Positions 35,176-44,246 of a DNA stretch of 64,000 bases are shown here, one piece after another. The position numbers and the translations under genes were made by a program. The first letter of the stretch is position 1. Every line of letters starts with the position of its first letter. Source of the DNA: Butyrivibrio fibrisolvens (GTDB taxonomy: Bacteria; Bacillota; Clostridia; Lachnospirales; Lachnospiraceae); the NCBI RefSeq assembly GCF_037113525.1, contig NZ_CP146963.1, forward strand, positions 2,666,001 through 2,730,000, written 5' to 3'. The notes under the pieces were generated by a model. It was not told the DNA's origin. It ran no database searches and saw nothing but the letters and a program-made list of their open reading frames with translations.

Positions 35176-35979
35176 TCAATCACTGATCTTCTTTGGTATC
35201 ACATACTCCGTTTTGCCGCCGATCCTCTCCATCTCTTCAACGAATTCTGCCGGGTCAGCTGTATTGCCTTTTACCATATCAAAGTGCATTGGATAGACAA
35301 CCGATACCTTAAGTTCCAGCGCCAGAAGCGCCGTTTCCTTGCCGGAGAGGTTACCGATTATACCTCTTGCTTCTCTCTCATCATCTCTTCCATTGATCGG
35401 GGAAAAGAGCACGTCGATATGCCCAAGCTTTTTAAGACTCTTAACAAGCCTGTCTGTGCGATAAGTATCCCCAAGATGCACATATCTGTGCCCATTCCAA
35501 AGGATCGAATATAAAAGATTCCTGTCAAGTCCGTCTGCATCAAGCTTGTGAACAGGATGCGCTGTAGAGATAGCAGTTACTTCTATACTATTTTCATTAA
35601 TACTTTTGGAATTATCTTTAACTTTGAAAACAATACCACTTTGTGTCAGGATCTTGCTCTCACCATCATCAAAGGTTATGATCCTGTCTTCAGGTATACC
35701 ATTTTGAACAAGAGTCTTTTTGCATCCGGATGGAATCACGAATCTTGTCTTATCATTAGAATTTGCGAAGCCGCTGACTGTCGCGATATCAAGGTGATCG
35801 ATGTGATCATGTGTGCAAAAGCAAAAGTCAGGTGCTATATCTGAAGGCCTCATCACAGGAGGATAATTCATGATAGACTGCCCATTTTCCTGAAGATCAG
35901 AAAGAACAGGATCTATAACTATACTCATATCATCCTCTTCCATTAGAAATCCGCACTGCCCCAAGAATTTAATATCCAT
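35176..35979 (-). CDS. Metallo-beta-lactamase-fold hydrolase
   Basis: The protein is 267 residues from the ATG at 35979, chosen because AAGGGGG lies a few bases before it; an ATG at 35997 lacks such a site and would overlap the NUDIX stop. The metal motif HxHxDH is seen as CTHDHIDHLD, with further ligands in AISTAHPVHK, HLGDTYRTDR and YPMHFDMVKGN. The spacing resembles UlaG-like lactonases and other cytoplasmic MBL hydrolases. It follows the NUDIX gene directly and is probably co-transcribed. The substrate is unknown. Confidence 0.87.
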   Translation of the reverse strand: MDIKFLGQCGFLMEEDDMSIVIDPVLSDLQENGQSIMNYPPVMRPSDIAPDFCFCTHDHIDHLDIATVSGFANSNDKTRFVIPSGCKKTLVQNGIPEDRIITFDDGESKILTQSGIVFKVKDNSKSINENSIEVTAISTAHPVHKLDADGLDRNLLYSILWNGHRYVHLGDTYRTDRLVKSLKKLGHIDVLFSPINGRDDEREARGIIGNLSGKETALLALELKVSVVYPMHFDMVKGNTADPAEFVEEMERIGGKTEYVIPKKISD

Positions 35980-35993
35980 CCCATCCCCCTTAT

Positions 35994-36452
35994 TCAATAG
36001 GTATACAACTGCTGATCCACGATCTCATCGCCCTTATAGGACAACTTTATAGAAAAGAACTCGTCGCTTTCCAGCATGATCTTAAGAAAGATCCTGTCGC
36101 CATCCCAAAGATTAAGATCCATGATCTTATCTTTATCGATCCAGCGAAGCTCTCCTTCGTTACAATCAGTAATGCTTCCTGAAAACTTATCAGATGTGAA
36201 AACGAAGATATACTCATCTTCCCATCCTTCTGATGAAAACGTCAGAACACCTCGCATCTTAAGATTTTCAAGCTTTATACCGGTCTCTTCAAAAGTTTCG
36301 CGAATAACGCATCCTTCAGGACTTTCTCCCTTTTCACATTTGCCGCCGACTCCGATCCATTTACCTTCATTAACATCATGCTCTTTTTTATTTCTAAGGA
36401 GCATTAAATACTTATCATCTTTTTCCAAATAACAAAGTGTTGAAACAACCAT
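35994..36452 (-). CDS. NUDIX hydrolase (8-oxo-dGTP diphosphatase-like)
   Basis: The 152-residue protein carries a full NUDIX box, GGKCEKGESPEGCVIRETFEETGI split as G-x5-E-x7-RE-x2-EE-x-G at about residues 37-60. Preceding VSTLCYLEKDDKYLMLLRNKK and following EGELRWIDKDKIMDLNLWDGD segments are typical of MutT-like members that clean oxidised nucleotides. It is the first gene of a two-gene leftward unit with the metallo-hydrolase. An AGAAACCTCCG complement (GGAGGTTTCT) just upstream of the ATG is a strong ribosome-binding site. Confidence 0.9.
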   Translation of the reverse strand: MVVSTLCYLEKDDKYLMLLRNKKEHDVNEGKWIGVGGKCEKGESPEGCVIRETFEETGIKLENLKMRGVLTFSSEGWEDEYIFVFTSDKFSGSITDCNEGELRWIDKDKIMDLNLWDGDRIFLKIMLESDEFFSIKLSYKGDEIVDQQLYTY

Positions 36453-36542
36453 AGAAACCTCCGCATCTATAATCAGTATACATTAAAGAGTCCAAACTTC
36501 CCAGCTGTTTAGAGTATATAATGACTGTTGTTTCTCAAAAAT

Positions 36543-36566
36543 AACCACCAGCAAACGCCGGTGGTT
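36543..36566 (-). terminator. Terminator after the GGDEF-EAL gene
   Basis: On the - strand AACCACCGGC and GCTGGTGGTT pair around a TGTTT-type loop and are followed by ATTTTTG. It lies about 80 bases after the stop at 36647. Confidence 0.75.
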
Positions 36567-36646
36567 ACTGATTAATATACTTATGCAGTCAGCTGTAAAA
36601 CTTGCAGATATACCTTTCGCAGTAACATAGTTATATTCTTTACATA

Positions 36647-39600
36647 TCAATCTTTAATCGCCTTCTCCTCAAATTCATCAGCAGGAAGCGGTTTTGAGAA
36701 ATAGAAGCCCTGGATCAGATCACAGCCTCTCTTTTTCAGGAATTCCATCTGCTCTTTGGTCTCAACACCTTCTGCTACAACTACGAGCTTAAGGCTTCTT
36801 GCGATATCGAGGATAAGCTCTACCATTTGTACATCCTTGCTGTCATCATCTTCTCCCTTGATATCCTTGATGAAGCTCCTGTCAAGCTTAAGAACATCAA
36901 TAGACATACGAGACAGCATATTAAGAGATGAATAACCTGTTCCGAAATCATCCATCTCGATATGATAGCCTTTACTTCTAAAACACCTTATAACTTCAAG
37001 TATCTGCTCTTCGCCCTCAGTATAGGCTGATTCAGTGACTTCCAGATGGAGATTTTCACGCCCTATTCCGGTTTCTTCGACTATTCCTTCAATTGTCTTT
37101 TCAAGGTCAGGATCGAATATATCAATGCGGCTTAAGTTAACAGAAATAGGGATCACCTTACCGTATTTTTCTTTCCACTGCGCTATATATCTTGCAGTTT
37201 CAGCCCATACATAACGATCCAGAATACCTATCTGACTGCTCTTTTCAAAAAGAGAAATAAAATCGCCCGGAGGTATCATTCCAAGCTCGTGGTGCTTCCA
37301 CCTTACAAGAGCTTCAGCACTGCCTATCACAGGAGGATCCACCTGCACGTTATATTTTGGCTGGAAGTATACAAGGAACTCTTTGTTCTCAATGGCATAT
37401 TTAAGGTCGTTTAGAAGTCTTTGTTCAAGGATCTCTTTGGTCCTCATCTCTTCATTGAAGACCACAAGTCTTGAATGGCGTCCGCTCCTTGTCATATTGC
37501 AGGCAGCTCTTGCTCTATCAAAGAGCTGTACCGGCTCAAGGCCATCATGCCACGGCATTACACCCATCCTAAGGAAGATATTAACGTCCTCCGTACACTC
37601 ATCAAGACGTCTTTGGAAGCGGTCAAACAATCCCTGATAATCATCTATATGTTTAGTATATATTTCGAACCTGTCTGCTGTAGTTCTGCAGGCAATTCCG
37701 GCGCCTCCACCTATTATCTTTTTTATCTCATCGCCAAGGCCTTTAAGTACCGTATCTCCGAAGTTCCAGCCATACAAGGCATTAACTACATGGAACTGCT
37801 CGATATTCATTACGATAGCATCCATCATGTTAGACGGATTTTCCCTATACATACGACTCGAATACTCAAAGAAGATGTTTCTGGTATAGAGTCCTGTAAG
37901 CGAATCGCGCTCAGTTGCAGTGATCAGCATCTGACGCTCCTGTGCCATCTTATCTGATTTAAGTCTTGTAAGAAGGAGGAACAGCATTAGGAATACCAAT
38001 ACTGTTGTTACCGCAAATGCAACGGCCCAGTTATCTCTAAGATAATCGGAAAATGATACCTTTGTTGTAGTATTTGTATATTTTGAAAGCATTGCATCAA
38101 CAACAGGTTCTTCTATGGCACTTACTGTTTTATCAAGTATCGAAAACAGTATAGTGTCACTCCTTCTTACGGCAAAAGAAAATTCCATCTTCTCGCCGGT
38201 ATCAAGAAGTGACAATTTGTGCCTGCGCCTTAATCTGTCATTGGTATTTATTCTGTAGCCGTTGACCATGGCACAGTCTGCAGTTCCGTTTTCAACAGCC
38301 GCATAAACTTTATCCAGGGTTGGTTGCCAGGATATCTCCCATTCTGGAAAATAATCTTTTACAAAGTTATCAAAATTAACGTTGCCCTCAAGAAGAACAA
38401 CTCTGGTTCCTTCTGCATCAAAAACAGCCTTGTCTTCTCCTGTTCTTACAAGAGCATAGATCTCAGTACTCATAATAGGAGTAGTTACAAAAAGATCTCC
38501 TTCTTCACTGTCATAAGCACTCATATTCACCGGGAATACAGCATCTATTTCGCCTGCATCAAGGGCAGCTATTGCTTCCTCAGTAGTTCCAAATGCTACT
38601 GCTTCATAATTGATCACAGTACCATCAACACAAGCAGAAGCATACTCGAGGAAATCCTTAAGTGCACCGGATATATATCCATCATCTTCAAAGCAGAATG
38701 GTTCATAGTTATCCCTATATCCCACTTTGATCGTAGAGTTATTTTCAAGCCACTGTCTTTCTTCCTTGGTGAAAATAATACCTGTGCTAAATGTCCAGAT
38801 GTATTTCTGATATAACCTTTGATTATAGAATGGATCTTCGTTTTGAATTGTTTTAAGGGCATGGTCAAGATCTGTAAGAATGTCAGGTCTTTGAGCACTT
38901 ACAGCAAAGTAATAATCAGATGACCCTATCTTACAAACAGGAGCGCATTCTTCCCTTCTTCCATATGTATCAAGTGAAACAAAAACATCAACGTCGCCAG
39001 TCTGTAACAAATCTATAGATTCATCATTCGACTGGTCAATAATCTCAACGATGTTTGCTGTTATGCCATTGGTTCTGGCCCAGTCTTTAAGTATCTCTTC
39101 CTGTATGCTACCCTGGTTAACGGCGAATTTTTTGTTATTAAAAACGCTAACATCGTCAGACATCAGCTCCGTGTTATTCGGGCTTACATAGATATAATAA
39201 GATTCCGTGCCCATAGGGAGCGATGGATAGAGAATGCTCTCAGCTCTTTCTGCGGTAAAAGATACATCGCTAAGAAGATCGATATCGCCGTTCATTAGCA
39301 TCTGCAAAAGCTCCGGCCATGTACCTTCTACATACTCATAGGTCCAGCCTGTATATGTTACTATCTTCTGCTGATATTCGTATGCGATTCCAGTTTTTCT
39401 GCCAAATTTATCAGTATAATTGTAAGAAGCTTCATACCATCCAACGCGAACCACTTTACCTTCGCCGCTCGAAGGCGTTGCAGCAGTCGGAGTCCTGGTG
39501 GCATTTACACCTATGCCAATGCTTTGTTCACCATCATCCATCATGGCAGAGCTTTGAATTGAATACAGGGAAGCAAAAGACAAGACGCACATCAAAACAA

Positions 39601-39670
39601 GAAGAGACAGAACCCTCTTCGAGAAATTTTTTACTATTCTGTTATGTGCCTTTTTGAAAGAAAAAATCAT
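36647..39670 (-). CDS. Dual SBP-sensor GGDEF-EAL protein (c-di-GMP phosphodiesterase)
   Basis: The protein has 1007 residues from an ATG at 39670; a start nine codons earlier is possible but puts unusual YCFCYGDW residues before the signal helix. Order: signal helix (about 17-45 from the ATG), two family 3 periplasmic binding domains (about 70-300 and 315-530; VRVGWYEASYNYTDKFGRKTG and IKVGYRDNYEPFCFED open them), transmembrane helix WAVAFAVTTVLVFLMLFLL, GGDEF domain, then EAL domain. The GGDEF signature is replaced by TTADRF, so cyclase activity is doubtful. The EAL domain keeps EALVRW, DDFGTGYSSL, KLDRSFIK and VVAEGVET, so c-di-GMP hydrolysis is likely. External small molecules such as amino acids may control it. 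Confidence 0.92.
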   Translation of the reverse strand: MIFSFKKAHNRIVKNFSKRVLSLLVLMCVLSFASLYSIQSSAMMDDGEQSIGIGVNATRTPTAATPSSGEGKVVRVGWYEASYNYTDKFGRKTGIAYEYQQKIVTYTGWTYEYVEGTWPELLQMLMNGDIDLLSDVSFTAERAESILYPSLPMGTESYYIYVSPNNTELMSDDVSVFNNKKFAVNQGSIQEEILKDWARTNGITANIVEIIDQSNDESIDLLQTGDVDVFVSLDTYGRREECAPVCKIGSSDYYFAVSAQRPDILTDLDHALKTIQNEDPFYNQRLYQKYIWTFSTGIIFTKEERQWLENNSTIKVGYRDNYEPFCFEDDGYISGALKDFLEYASACVDGTVINYEAVAFGTTEEAIAALDAGEIDAVFPVNMSAYDSEEGDLFVTTPIMSTEIYALVRTGEDKAVFDAEGTRVVLLEGNVNFDNFVKDYFPEWEISWQPTLDKVYAAVENGTADCAMVNGYRINTNDRLRRRHKLSLLDTGEKMEFSFAVRRSDTILFSILDKTVSAIEEPVVDAMLSKYTNTTTKVSFSDYLRDNWAVAFAVTTVLVFLMLFLLLTRLKSDKMAQERQMLITATERDSLTGLYTRNIFFEYSSRMYRENPSNMMDAIVMNIEQFHVVNALYGWNFGDTVLKGLGDEIKKIIGGGAGIACRTTADRFEIYTKHIDDYQGLFDRFQRRLDECTEDVNIFLRMGVMPWHDGLEPVQLFDRARAACNMTRSGRHSRLVVFNEEMRTKEILEQRLLNDLKYAIENKEFLVYFQPKYNVQVDPPVIGSAEALVRWKHHELGMIPPGDFISLFEKSSQIGILDRYVWAETARYIAQWKEKYGKVIPISVNLSRIDIFDPDLEKTIEGIVEETGIGRENLHLEVTESAYTEGEEQILEVIRCFRSKGYHIEMDDFGTGYSSLNMLSRMSIDVLKLDRSFIKDIKGEDDDSKDVQMVELILDIARSLKLVVVAEGVETKEQMEFLKKRGCDLIQGFYFSKPLPADEFEEKAIKD

Positions 39671-39756
39671 CCAATCACCATAACAAAAACAGTACATTTT
39701 TACGTTAATATTATAACATATTATTGTTATATGAAATAATTTTATCTTTTAAATAA

Positions 39757-39816
39757 AAACTTCTCACATTATGTTAGGTTACCGTGAGATATTCATCTAA
39801 CAAATGTGAGAAGTTT
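39757..39816. terminator. Bidirectional terminator hairpin
   Basis: AAACTTCTCACATTATGTTAG at 39757-39777 pairs with CTAACAAATGTGAGAAGTTT at 39797-39816 with one mismatch, and is flanked by A and T runs. On the - strand it ends the sugar-isomerase operon that stops at 39851. Confidence 0.75.
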
Positions 39817-39850
39817 AAAGTAGCTGATTTCAGTAATGGATATGTGCAAT

Positions 39851-40714
39851 TTATTTTATCTTATTGAGTATCTTGATAAGAGACTCATGTGCCAGTGCGA
39901 ATCCTTCAAATCCGCTTAAGACAGCGCCGCTACTAGCGATCGGTGTCTTGTTGCCACGTTCTAGTCCGTCAAAGCCCTTGAAATCAAAAAGATGGGGCTC
40001 AAGAGATAAAAAGCCGTTAAAGCCGCTGCTAAAGAGTTTTCCAAGGATTTCTTCGACGTTGCCATCTCCAAAACCGGCAGGAACCACTATACCGCTTCCG
40101 TTTCTTGCATCCTTGATATGCATATATACTATAAAATCTTTAAGAAGTTCGTATGCTTCAAGTGTATCCTGACCCGCTTGGACGAAGTTGGCAAAGTCGA
40201 ATATTGCGCAGAAGTTGTCACAGGCAAATTCATCCATAAGTTCGCGGCATTCAGGAGCTTTCTCGCCGTATATGCCTTTTTCGTTCTCATGTAGAAGGAC
40301 TACATCGCTTTTCTTTGCATAATCTACAAATCTGCCCATGCGCTCAAAAACTTCATCCCTGAACTCTCTGCGCTTATCATCAGCCACATAGAAGCTGAAC
40401 ATGCGGATATTCTTTGTATCCATCATGTTAGCTATCTCACAGGCCCTTTTGAACTGCTCAAAATGAGGTTCGAATGGATCTTCAATCCCTATTTTACCAA
40501 GAGGTGAACCTAGTGCAGAGAGTTTAATTCCTGCATCATCAAGCTTATTCTTTATTTCTTTTACCTTATCATCTGTATGGAAAATAAGATTATCTCCGTC
40601 AACGCCTCGCATTTCGATATATTTAATACCAAGCTTTTTGACGCTTTCTATCTGAGTATCAAGTTCCTGGGCGATTTCATCGGCAAATCCGGTTATCTTT
40701 TCGTATGAATTCAT
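39851..40714 (-). CDS. Sugar phosphate isomerase/epimerase-like TIM-barrel protein
   Basis: The 287-residue protein matches the xylose-isomerase-like AP2Ec TIM-barrel family. Likely metal ligands are seen as Glu in VVLLHENEKGIYG, Asp in CAIFDFANFVQAG, His in YMHIKDARNG and Glu in FLSLEPHLFDF. Members isomerise or epimerise sugars, often in inositol or keto-sugar pathways. It is the last gene of a leftward trio with two Gfo/Idh/MocA dehydrogenases, a combination typical of inositol or modified-sugar catabolism. Exact substrate is unknown. Confidence 0.87.
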   Translation of the reverse strand: MNSYEKITGFADEIAQELDTQIESVKKLGIKYIEMRGVDGDNLIFHTDDKVKEIKNKLDDAGIKLSALGSPLGKIGIEDPFEPHFEQFKRACEIANMMDTKNIRMFSFYVADDKRREFRDEVFERMGRFVDYAKKSDVVLLHENEKGIYGEKAPECRELMDEFACDNFCAIFDFANFVQAGQDTLEAYELLKDFIVYMHIKDARNGSGIVVPAGFGDGNVEEILGKLFSSGFNGFLSLEPHLFDFKGFDGLERGNKTPIASSGAVLSGFEGFALAHESLIKILNKIK

Positions 40715-40803
40715 GTGAAATTCTTCTCCTGTTTTTCTCTTTTTAGAATTTGGATCCTGGTATTGATTTTTTCTCTTGTTTGCATGTTTTTATTAAACTA
40801 TTG

Positions 40804-41964
40804 TCAGTATGTTCCGGTTGTATCAAATACAATTCCGGTATCTTCTTTTAATTTGGAGGTCTTTCTTCTTTTGTTCAGTTCTTCAAGGAAAAGATCTTCA
40901 TCTATAGGAAGTTCGACGGTTTTATCAAGCCATGAAGAAAGGAACATTGCGTTTGAAAGCATCAGGCCGTTGATACCTTCCTGACCATCAGCAATAAGCG
41001 GCGAATTGTGTAGTATTTTATTAGTAAATGCCTTGAATACGCCTACATGCTGCTCATTCATTCCGTCTGTTTCAACTATGATCCGTTCTGTCTCAGGCTT
41101 TGCAAAGCCGTTTTTTTCAGTCTTGCAAAACTCTCTTTCACTTATTTTAAGCTTGTCCATTATGAGCTTGTCGTGTTCACATACGATCTTAGCTTTGTCA
41201 AATGTAAGCTCCAAACGGTTGGTGCCGGGGGCATCGCCTGTTGTAGTTACAAATACGCCTGTAGCGCCGCCTTCAAATTCCATGTATGCAGTAACATCAT
41301 CTTCAACCTCGATATCGTGCCACTTGGCTTCATGGCAGAATGCGCGTACTTTTACAGGAAGTCCGCAAAGCCACTGTAAGAGGTCCAGCTGGTGCGGGCA
41401 CTGATTAAGTAAAACTCCGCCACCTTCACCTACCCAGGTTGCCTTCCAGCCAGCTGCATCATAATAGGCCTGTGTTCTATACCAGTCTGTGATGATCCAG
41501 TTGACGCGCTTGAGTTTACCAAGTTCGCCGCTTTCTATCATCTCGTGAAGCTTTCTGTATACGCAGTTTGTACGCTGATTGAACATTATGGCAAATACCT
41601 TGTCTGACTTTGCTGCAACCTCATTCATCTGCCTTACCTGCTTGGTATAGACACCTGCGGGCTTTTCGCTAAGAGCGTGTACTCCATGTTCAAGGGCGTA
41701 GATAACATATTCCGGGTGAAAATAATGAGGCGTTGCTATGAGGACCGCATCGCACTTTCCTGAATCAATAAGTTCTTTTCCATCAGAAAATAGAGATATG
41801 TCTTCAGGCAGATTCTCCCTAGCCCAGTCAAGCCTTGCCTGCCTGACATCTGCAACCGCAGTTAATCTAAGGCCTGGCACCTGACCTTCTGTAATGGTTC
41901 TTGCATGGTTAGTGCCCATACCGCCTATTCCTATAATTCCTATTCTTACTTCTTCCATATTCAA
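40804..41964 (-). CDS. Gfo/Idh/MocA-family oxidoreductase
   Basis: The 386-residue enzyme has an N-terminal Rossmann NAD(P) site, VRIGIIGIGGMGTNHARTI, and the family motif EKPAGVYTKQVRQM. The C-terminal alpha/beta domain has GWKATWVGEGGGVLLNQCPHQLDLLQWLCG, where the His of the family active site is visible. It should oxidise or reduce a sugar or cyclitol with NAD(P). It is 63 bases downstream of a related dehydrogenase (42028), with about the same layout, so the two may act in sequence or as partners. Confidence 0.9.
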   Translation of the reverse strand: MNMEEVRIGIIGIGGMGTNHARTITEGQVPGLRLTAVADVRQARLDWARENLPEDISLFSDGKELIDSGKCDAVLIATPHYFHPEYVIYALEHGVHALSEKPAGVYTKQVRQMNEVAAKSDKVFAIMFNQRTNCVYRKLHEMIESGELGKLKRVNWIITDWYRTQAYYDAAGWKATWVGEGGGVLLNQCPHQLDLLQWLCGLPVKVRAFCHEAKWHDIEVEDDVTAYMEFEGGATGVFVTTTGDAPGTNRLELTFDKAKIVCEHDKLIMDKLKISEREFCKTEKNGFAKPETERIIVETDGMNEQHVGVFKAFTNKILHNSPLIADGQEGINGLMLSNAMFLSSWLDKTVELPIDEDLFLEELNKRRKTSKLKEDTGIVFDTTGTY

Positions 41965-42027
41965 CCTCTTATAATCTAAAATCTATGATTAAAGCATAAT
42001 GTATTTTCTTTCGAAACATAGTTATGA

Positions 42028-43179
42028 CTAGCTCATGTGATTTGAACATATGACCATATCGCCAACTCTTATATATGATGCTCCACCGCCTGAAGTCAGG
42101 ATATGTTCAGCTTGGCTATCTTCGTAAATCTTCATCATGGTATTGAAGGTATTCGTTGCTCCACCCAGATCGTTTTGAAATCTCTCTCCAGATTCAAGGC
42201 ACTTATAGAAATCTCTGATGCAGGCTTTGTGTCCGCAGCCCCAATAGTCCTTGCCAATACCCTGCTGCCTCTCACAAAGAAAATGTTCCGGATCCTTGCC
42301 TTCCGCATACAGGCTTACTTTCCTGCCATTCAAACTGATCCTGCCCGTTTCACCCTGAATATCTATGATGACAGGAGCATCTGTTACATATCCGTTTGAT
42401 GCATAAAAGCACCCACGCCTTCCACCTTCAAACATCATCCATGCTTCCACAGTATCTTCAACTTCTATAGAAGGCAGGTGATGATTAGAGATAGATGCTT
42501 TCACCTGTTCAGGCTCACCAAGATATCGAAGCATCAGATCAAGCGTATGTATGGACTGGTTTATAAGCGCACCGCCACCCTCAGTTTCAAATCTTCCCTT
42601 CCAGGGACTTCCTTCATAGTAGCTTCTATCTCGCCTCCAGGTAACAAATGCACGAACGCCTGTAACTTCCCCGATCCTGCCTTCAGCTATCAGCTTATCC
42701 ATTAAAAGAGTTGTTTCGTTATACCTGTTCTGAAAGCAATATCCAAGTAATCCCGGATGCTTCAAGTCTGCATTTTTCAACTCATCAAACTGCTCTAAAC
42801 TTATAGCACAGGGCTTTTCGCAAAAGACAGCCTTGCCCCTTTTAATAAATTCCACCGCCATCGGCGCATGAAGATAATGCGGCGTACAGATATGAACTGC
42901 GTCTATATCAATATCAAGAAGATCGTGCCAATTGGTATATATTAAAGACTCCTTTTCTCTCTTATCCTCAAATACACCATCAACTTCCTTGTCGTCTGTA
43001 TACTTTTCTGAATGTATACTGCCACGATTCTTTTCATTTAAATACTTATCAGCAATATTCCTTGCCCTTGATACGTCAACATCGCACAATGCGCATATCT
43101 CTACATCTTCCATGTTACCAAGGGTCCACGCATGCACCTGCGCAATACTCCCGCAGCCAATTATTCCAACTTTTTTCAT
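42028..43179 (-). CDS. Gfo/Idh/MocA-family oxidoreductase
   Basis: The 383-residue enzyme opens with KKVGIIGCGSIAQVHAWTL, an NAD(P)-binding Rossmann loop. It carries the family motif AVFCEKPCAISLEQF, and GRFETEGGGALINQSIHTLDLMLRYLG in the catalytic domain. It is paralogous to the next gene (same GGGxLxNQxxHxLDLL motif). It is the first gene of the leftward sugar/cyclitol trio and faces the AraC regulator at 43347 across a 167-base gap that must hold both promoters. Compared with the second dehydrogenase it has an insertion of about 25 charged residues near 50-80 (NRGSIHSEKYTDDKEVDG). Confidence 0.9.
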   Translation of the reverse strand: MKKVGIIGCGSIAQVHAWTLGNMEDVEICALCDVDVSRARNIADKYLNEKNRGSIHSEKYTDDKEVDGVFEDKREKESLIYTNWHDLLDIDIDAVHICTPHYLHAPMAVEFIKRGKAVFCEKPCAISLEQFDELKNADLKHPGLLGYCFQNRYNETTLLMDKLIAEGRIGEVTGVRAFVTWRRDRSYYEGSPWKGRFETEGGGALINQSIHTLDLMLRYLGEPEQVKASISNHHLPSIEVEDTVEAWMMFEGGRRGCFYASNGYVTDAPVIIDIQGETGRISLNGRKVSLYAEGKDPEHFLCERQQGIGKDYWGCGHKACIRDFYKCLESGERFQNDLGGATNTFNTMMKIYEDSQAEHILTSGGGASYIRVGDMVICSNHMS

Positions 43180-43346
43180 TTACAAATTTCCTTTATAACC
43201 ATCTATATAAATTAATTACTTAAACAAAGCTATACCTATGTTTGCTTTATTCTTCAAGGCTATTGTATATATTACGATCAGGTTTTAATATGTATATAAA
43301 ATACTATTTTTATGTATTTTTCCGACTTATATATAAGGAGCACTCC

Positions 43347-44201
43347 ATGTCATTAGAAAGCGAAAACAATAACACACTCATATTTCAAGTGGGACCGCCA
43401 TTTGATATGGCTTACCACAACAGTATTACTCACTACCCTGTCGGCCCCCATTCTCATAACGCGGCAGAGCTCTACTTCACCCTTACAGACCTTCCGGATG
43501 TTCTTCTTGGTGACACTGTTCTTGCGGTTCCTGCCGGAACCCTTATCATCATTCCGCCATTTTGCGTTCACCAGCTCTATCATGAAGCCGGAGAAAAATA
43601 TGAACGCTACATCCTTACGATTCATGACAAATGGCTTGATGGCGTACTCTGCGAAGGTTCATCTGAGTTTGCTTATATAAAAGAAGGCAGCAAGCCACTA
43701 CTTCTTTTCCCAGATGTCGAACAAAAAAGAGAGCTCATCCGCCATTTTGACGGACTGCTCTCTTATATGGACAATCGTACCACTCCAGATTCCATGGTAG
43801 CTTTCTTTAGCCTGCTTGGAGATATTCATTTTCTTAAGATGAAACAAAAGAAAACTCATTCCATGAAAGTATCAGCCTCCCAGAAGAAGGTCAACGACAT
43901 CATTTCATATCTCTCTGAACATCTTCAGGATAATCTTACCATATCAGATCTGGCTGCACATTTTTATTTGAATCCTGATTATCTTGCACGCCTTTTTAAA
44001 CGCCACATGCATGTATCTTTAGGGCATTATATAACTCTTCAGCGTATTAGTGCAGCTCAGACGCTTCTTCGTGAGGGGAAGACTGTTCGTGAAGTCCAGG
44101 AATATTTAGGGTATTCAAGTTATACATACTTTTTCAAAACATTTCAGAAGATCACCGGCATCTCTCCAAGTAGCTATAGACGTATGACTTTTCTGTGTTA
44201 A
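43347..44201 (+). CDS. AraC-family regulator
   Basis: The protein is 284 residues from the ATG at 43347, which has AAGGAG six bases upstream; a longer open frame starting at 43242 lacks a ribosome-binding site and adds an AT-rich, odd N-terminus. The N-terminal cupin (about 10-140: VGPHSHNAAELYFTL, VPAGTLIIIPPFCVHQLYHE) precedes the double helix-turn-helix (about 175-280: NLTISDLAAHFYLNPDYLARLF, GKTVREVQEYLGYSSYTYFFK). It is divergent from the dehydrogenase/isomerase trio and probably activates it when its sugar ligand binds. Confidence 0.92.
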   Translation: MSLESENNNTLIFQVGPPFDMAYHNSITHYPVGPHSHNAAELYFTLTDLPDVLLGDTVLAVPAGTLIIIPPFCVHQLYHEAGEKYERYILTIHDKWLDGVLCEGSSEFAYIKEGSKPLLLFPDVEQKRELIRHFDGLLSYMDNRTTPDSMVAFFSLLGDIHFLKMKQKKTHSMKVSASQKKVNDIISYLSEHLQDNLTISDLAAHFYLNPDYLARLFKRHMHVSLGHYITLQRISAAQTLLREGKTVREVQEYLGYSSYTYFFKTFQKITGISPSSYRRMTFLC

Positions 44202-44246
44202 AGTCTAAAACCTTGCTATAGTCACACTTTATAGAGTGGCCTATTA

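Noticed and set aside
43242..43346. Longer AraC start giving 319 residues
   Set aside because: The added 35 residues are AT-driven Tyr/Phe/Ile and lack a ribosome-binding site; the inner ATG follows AAGGAG.
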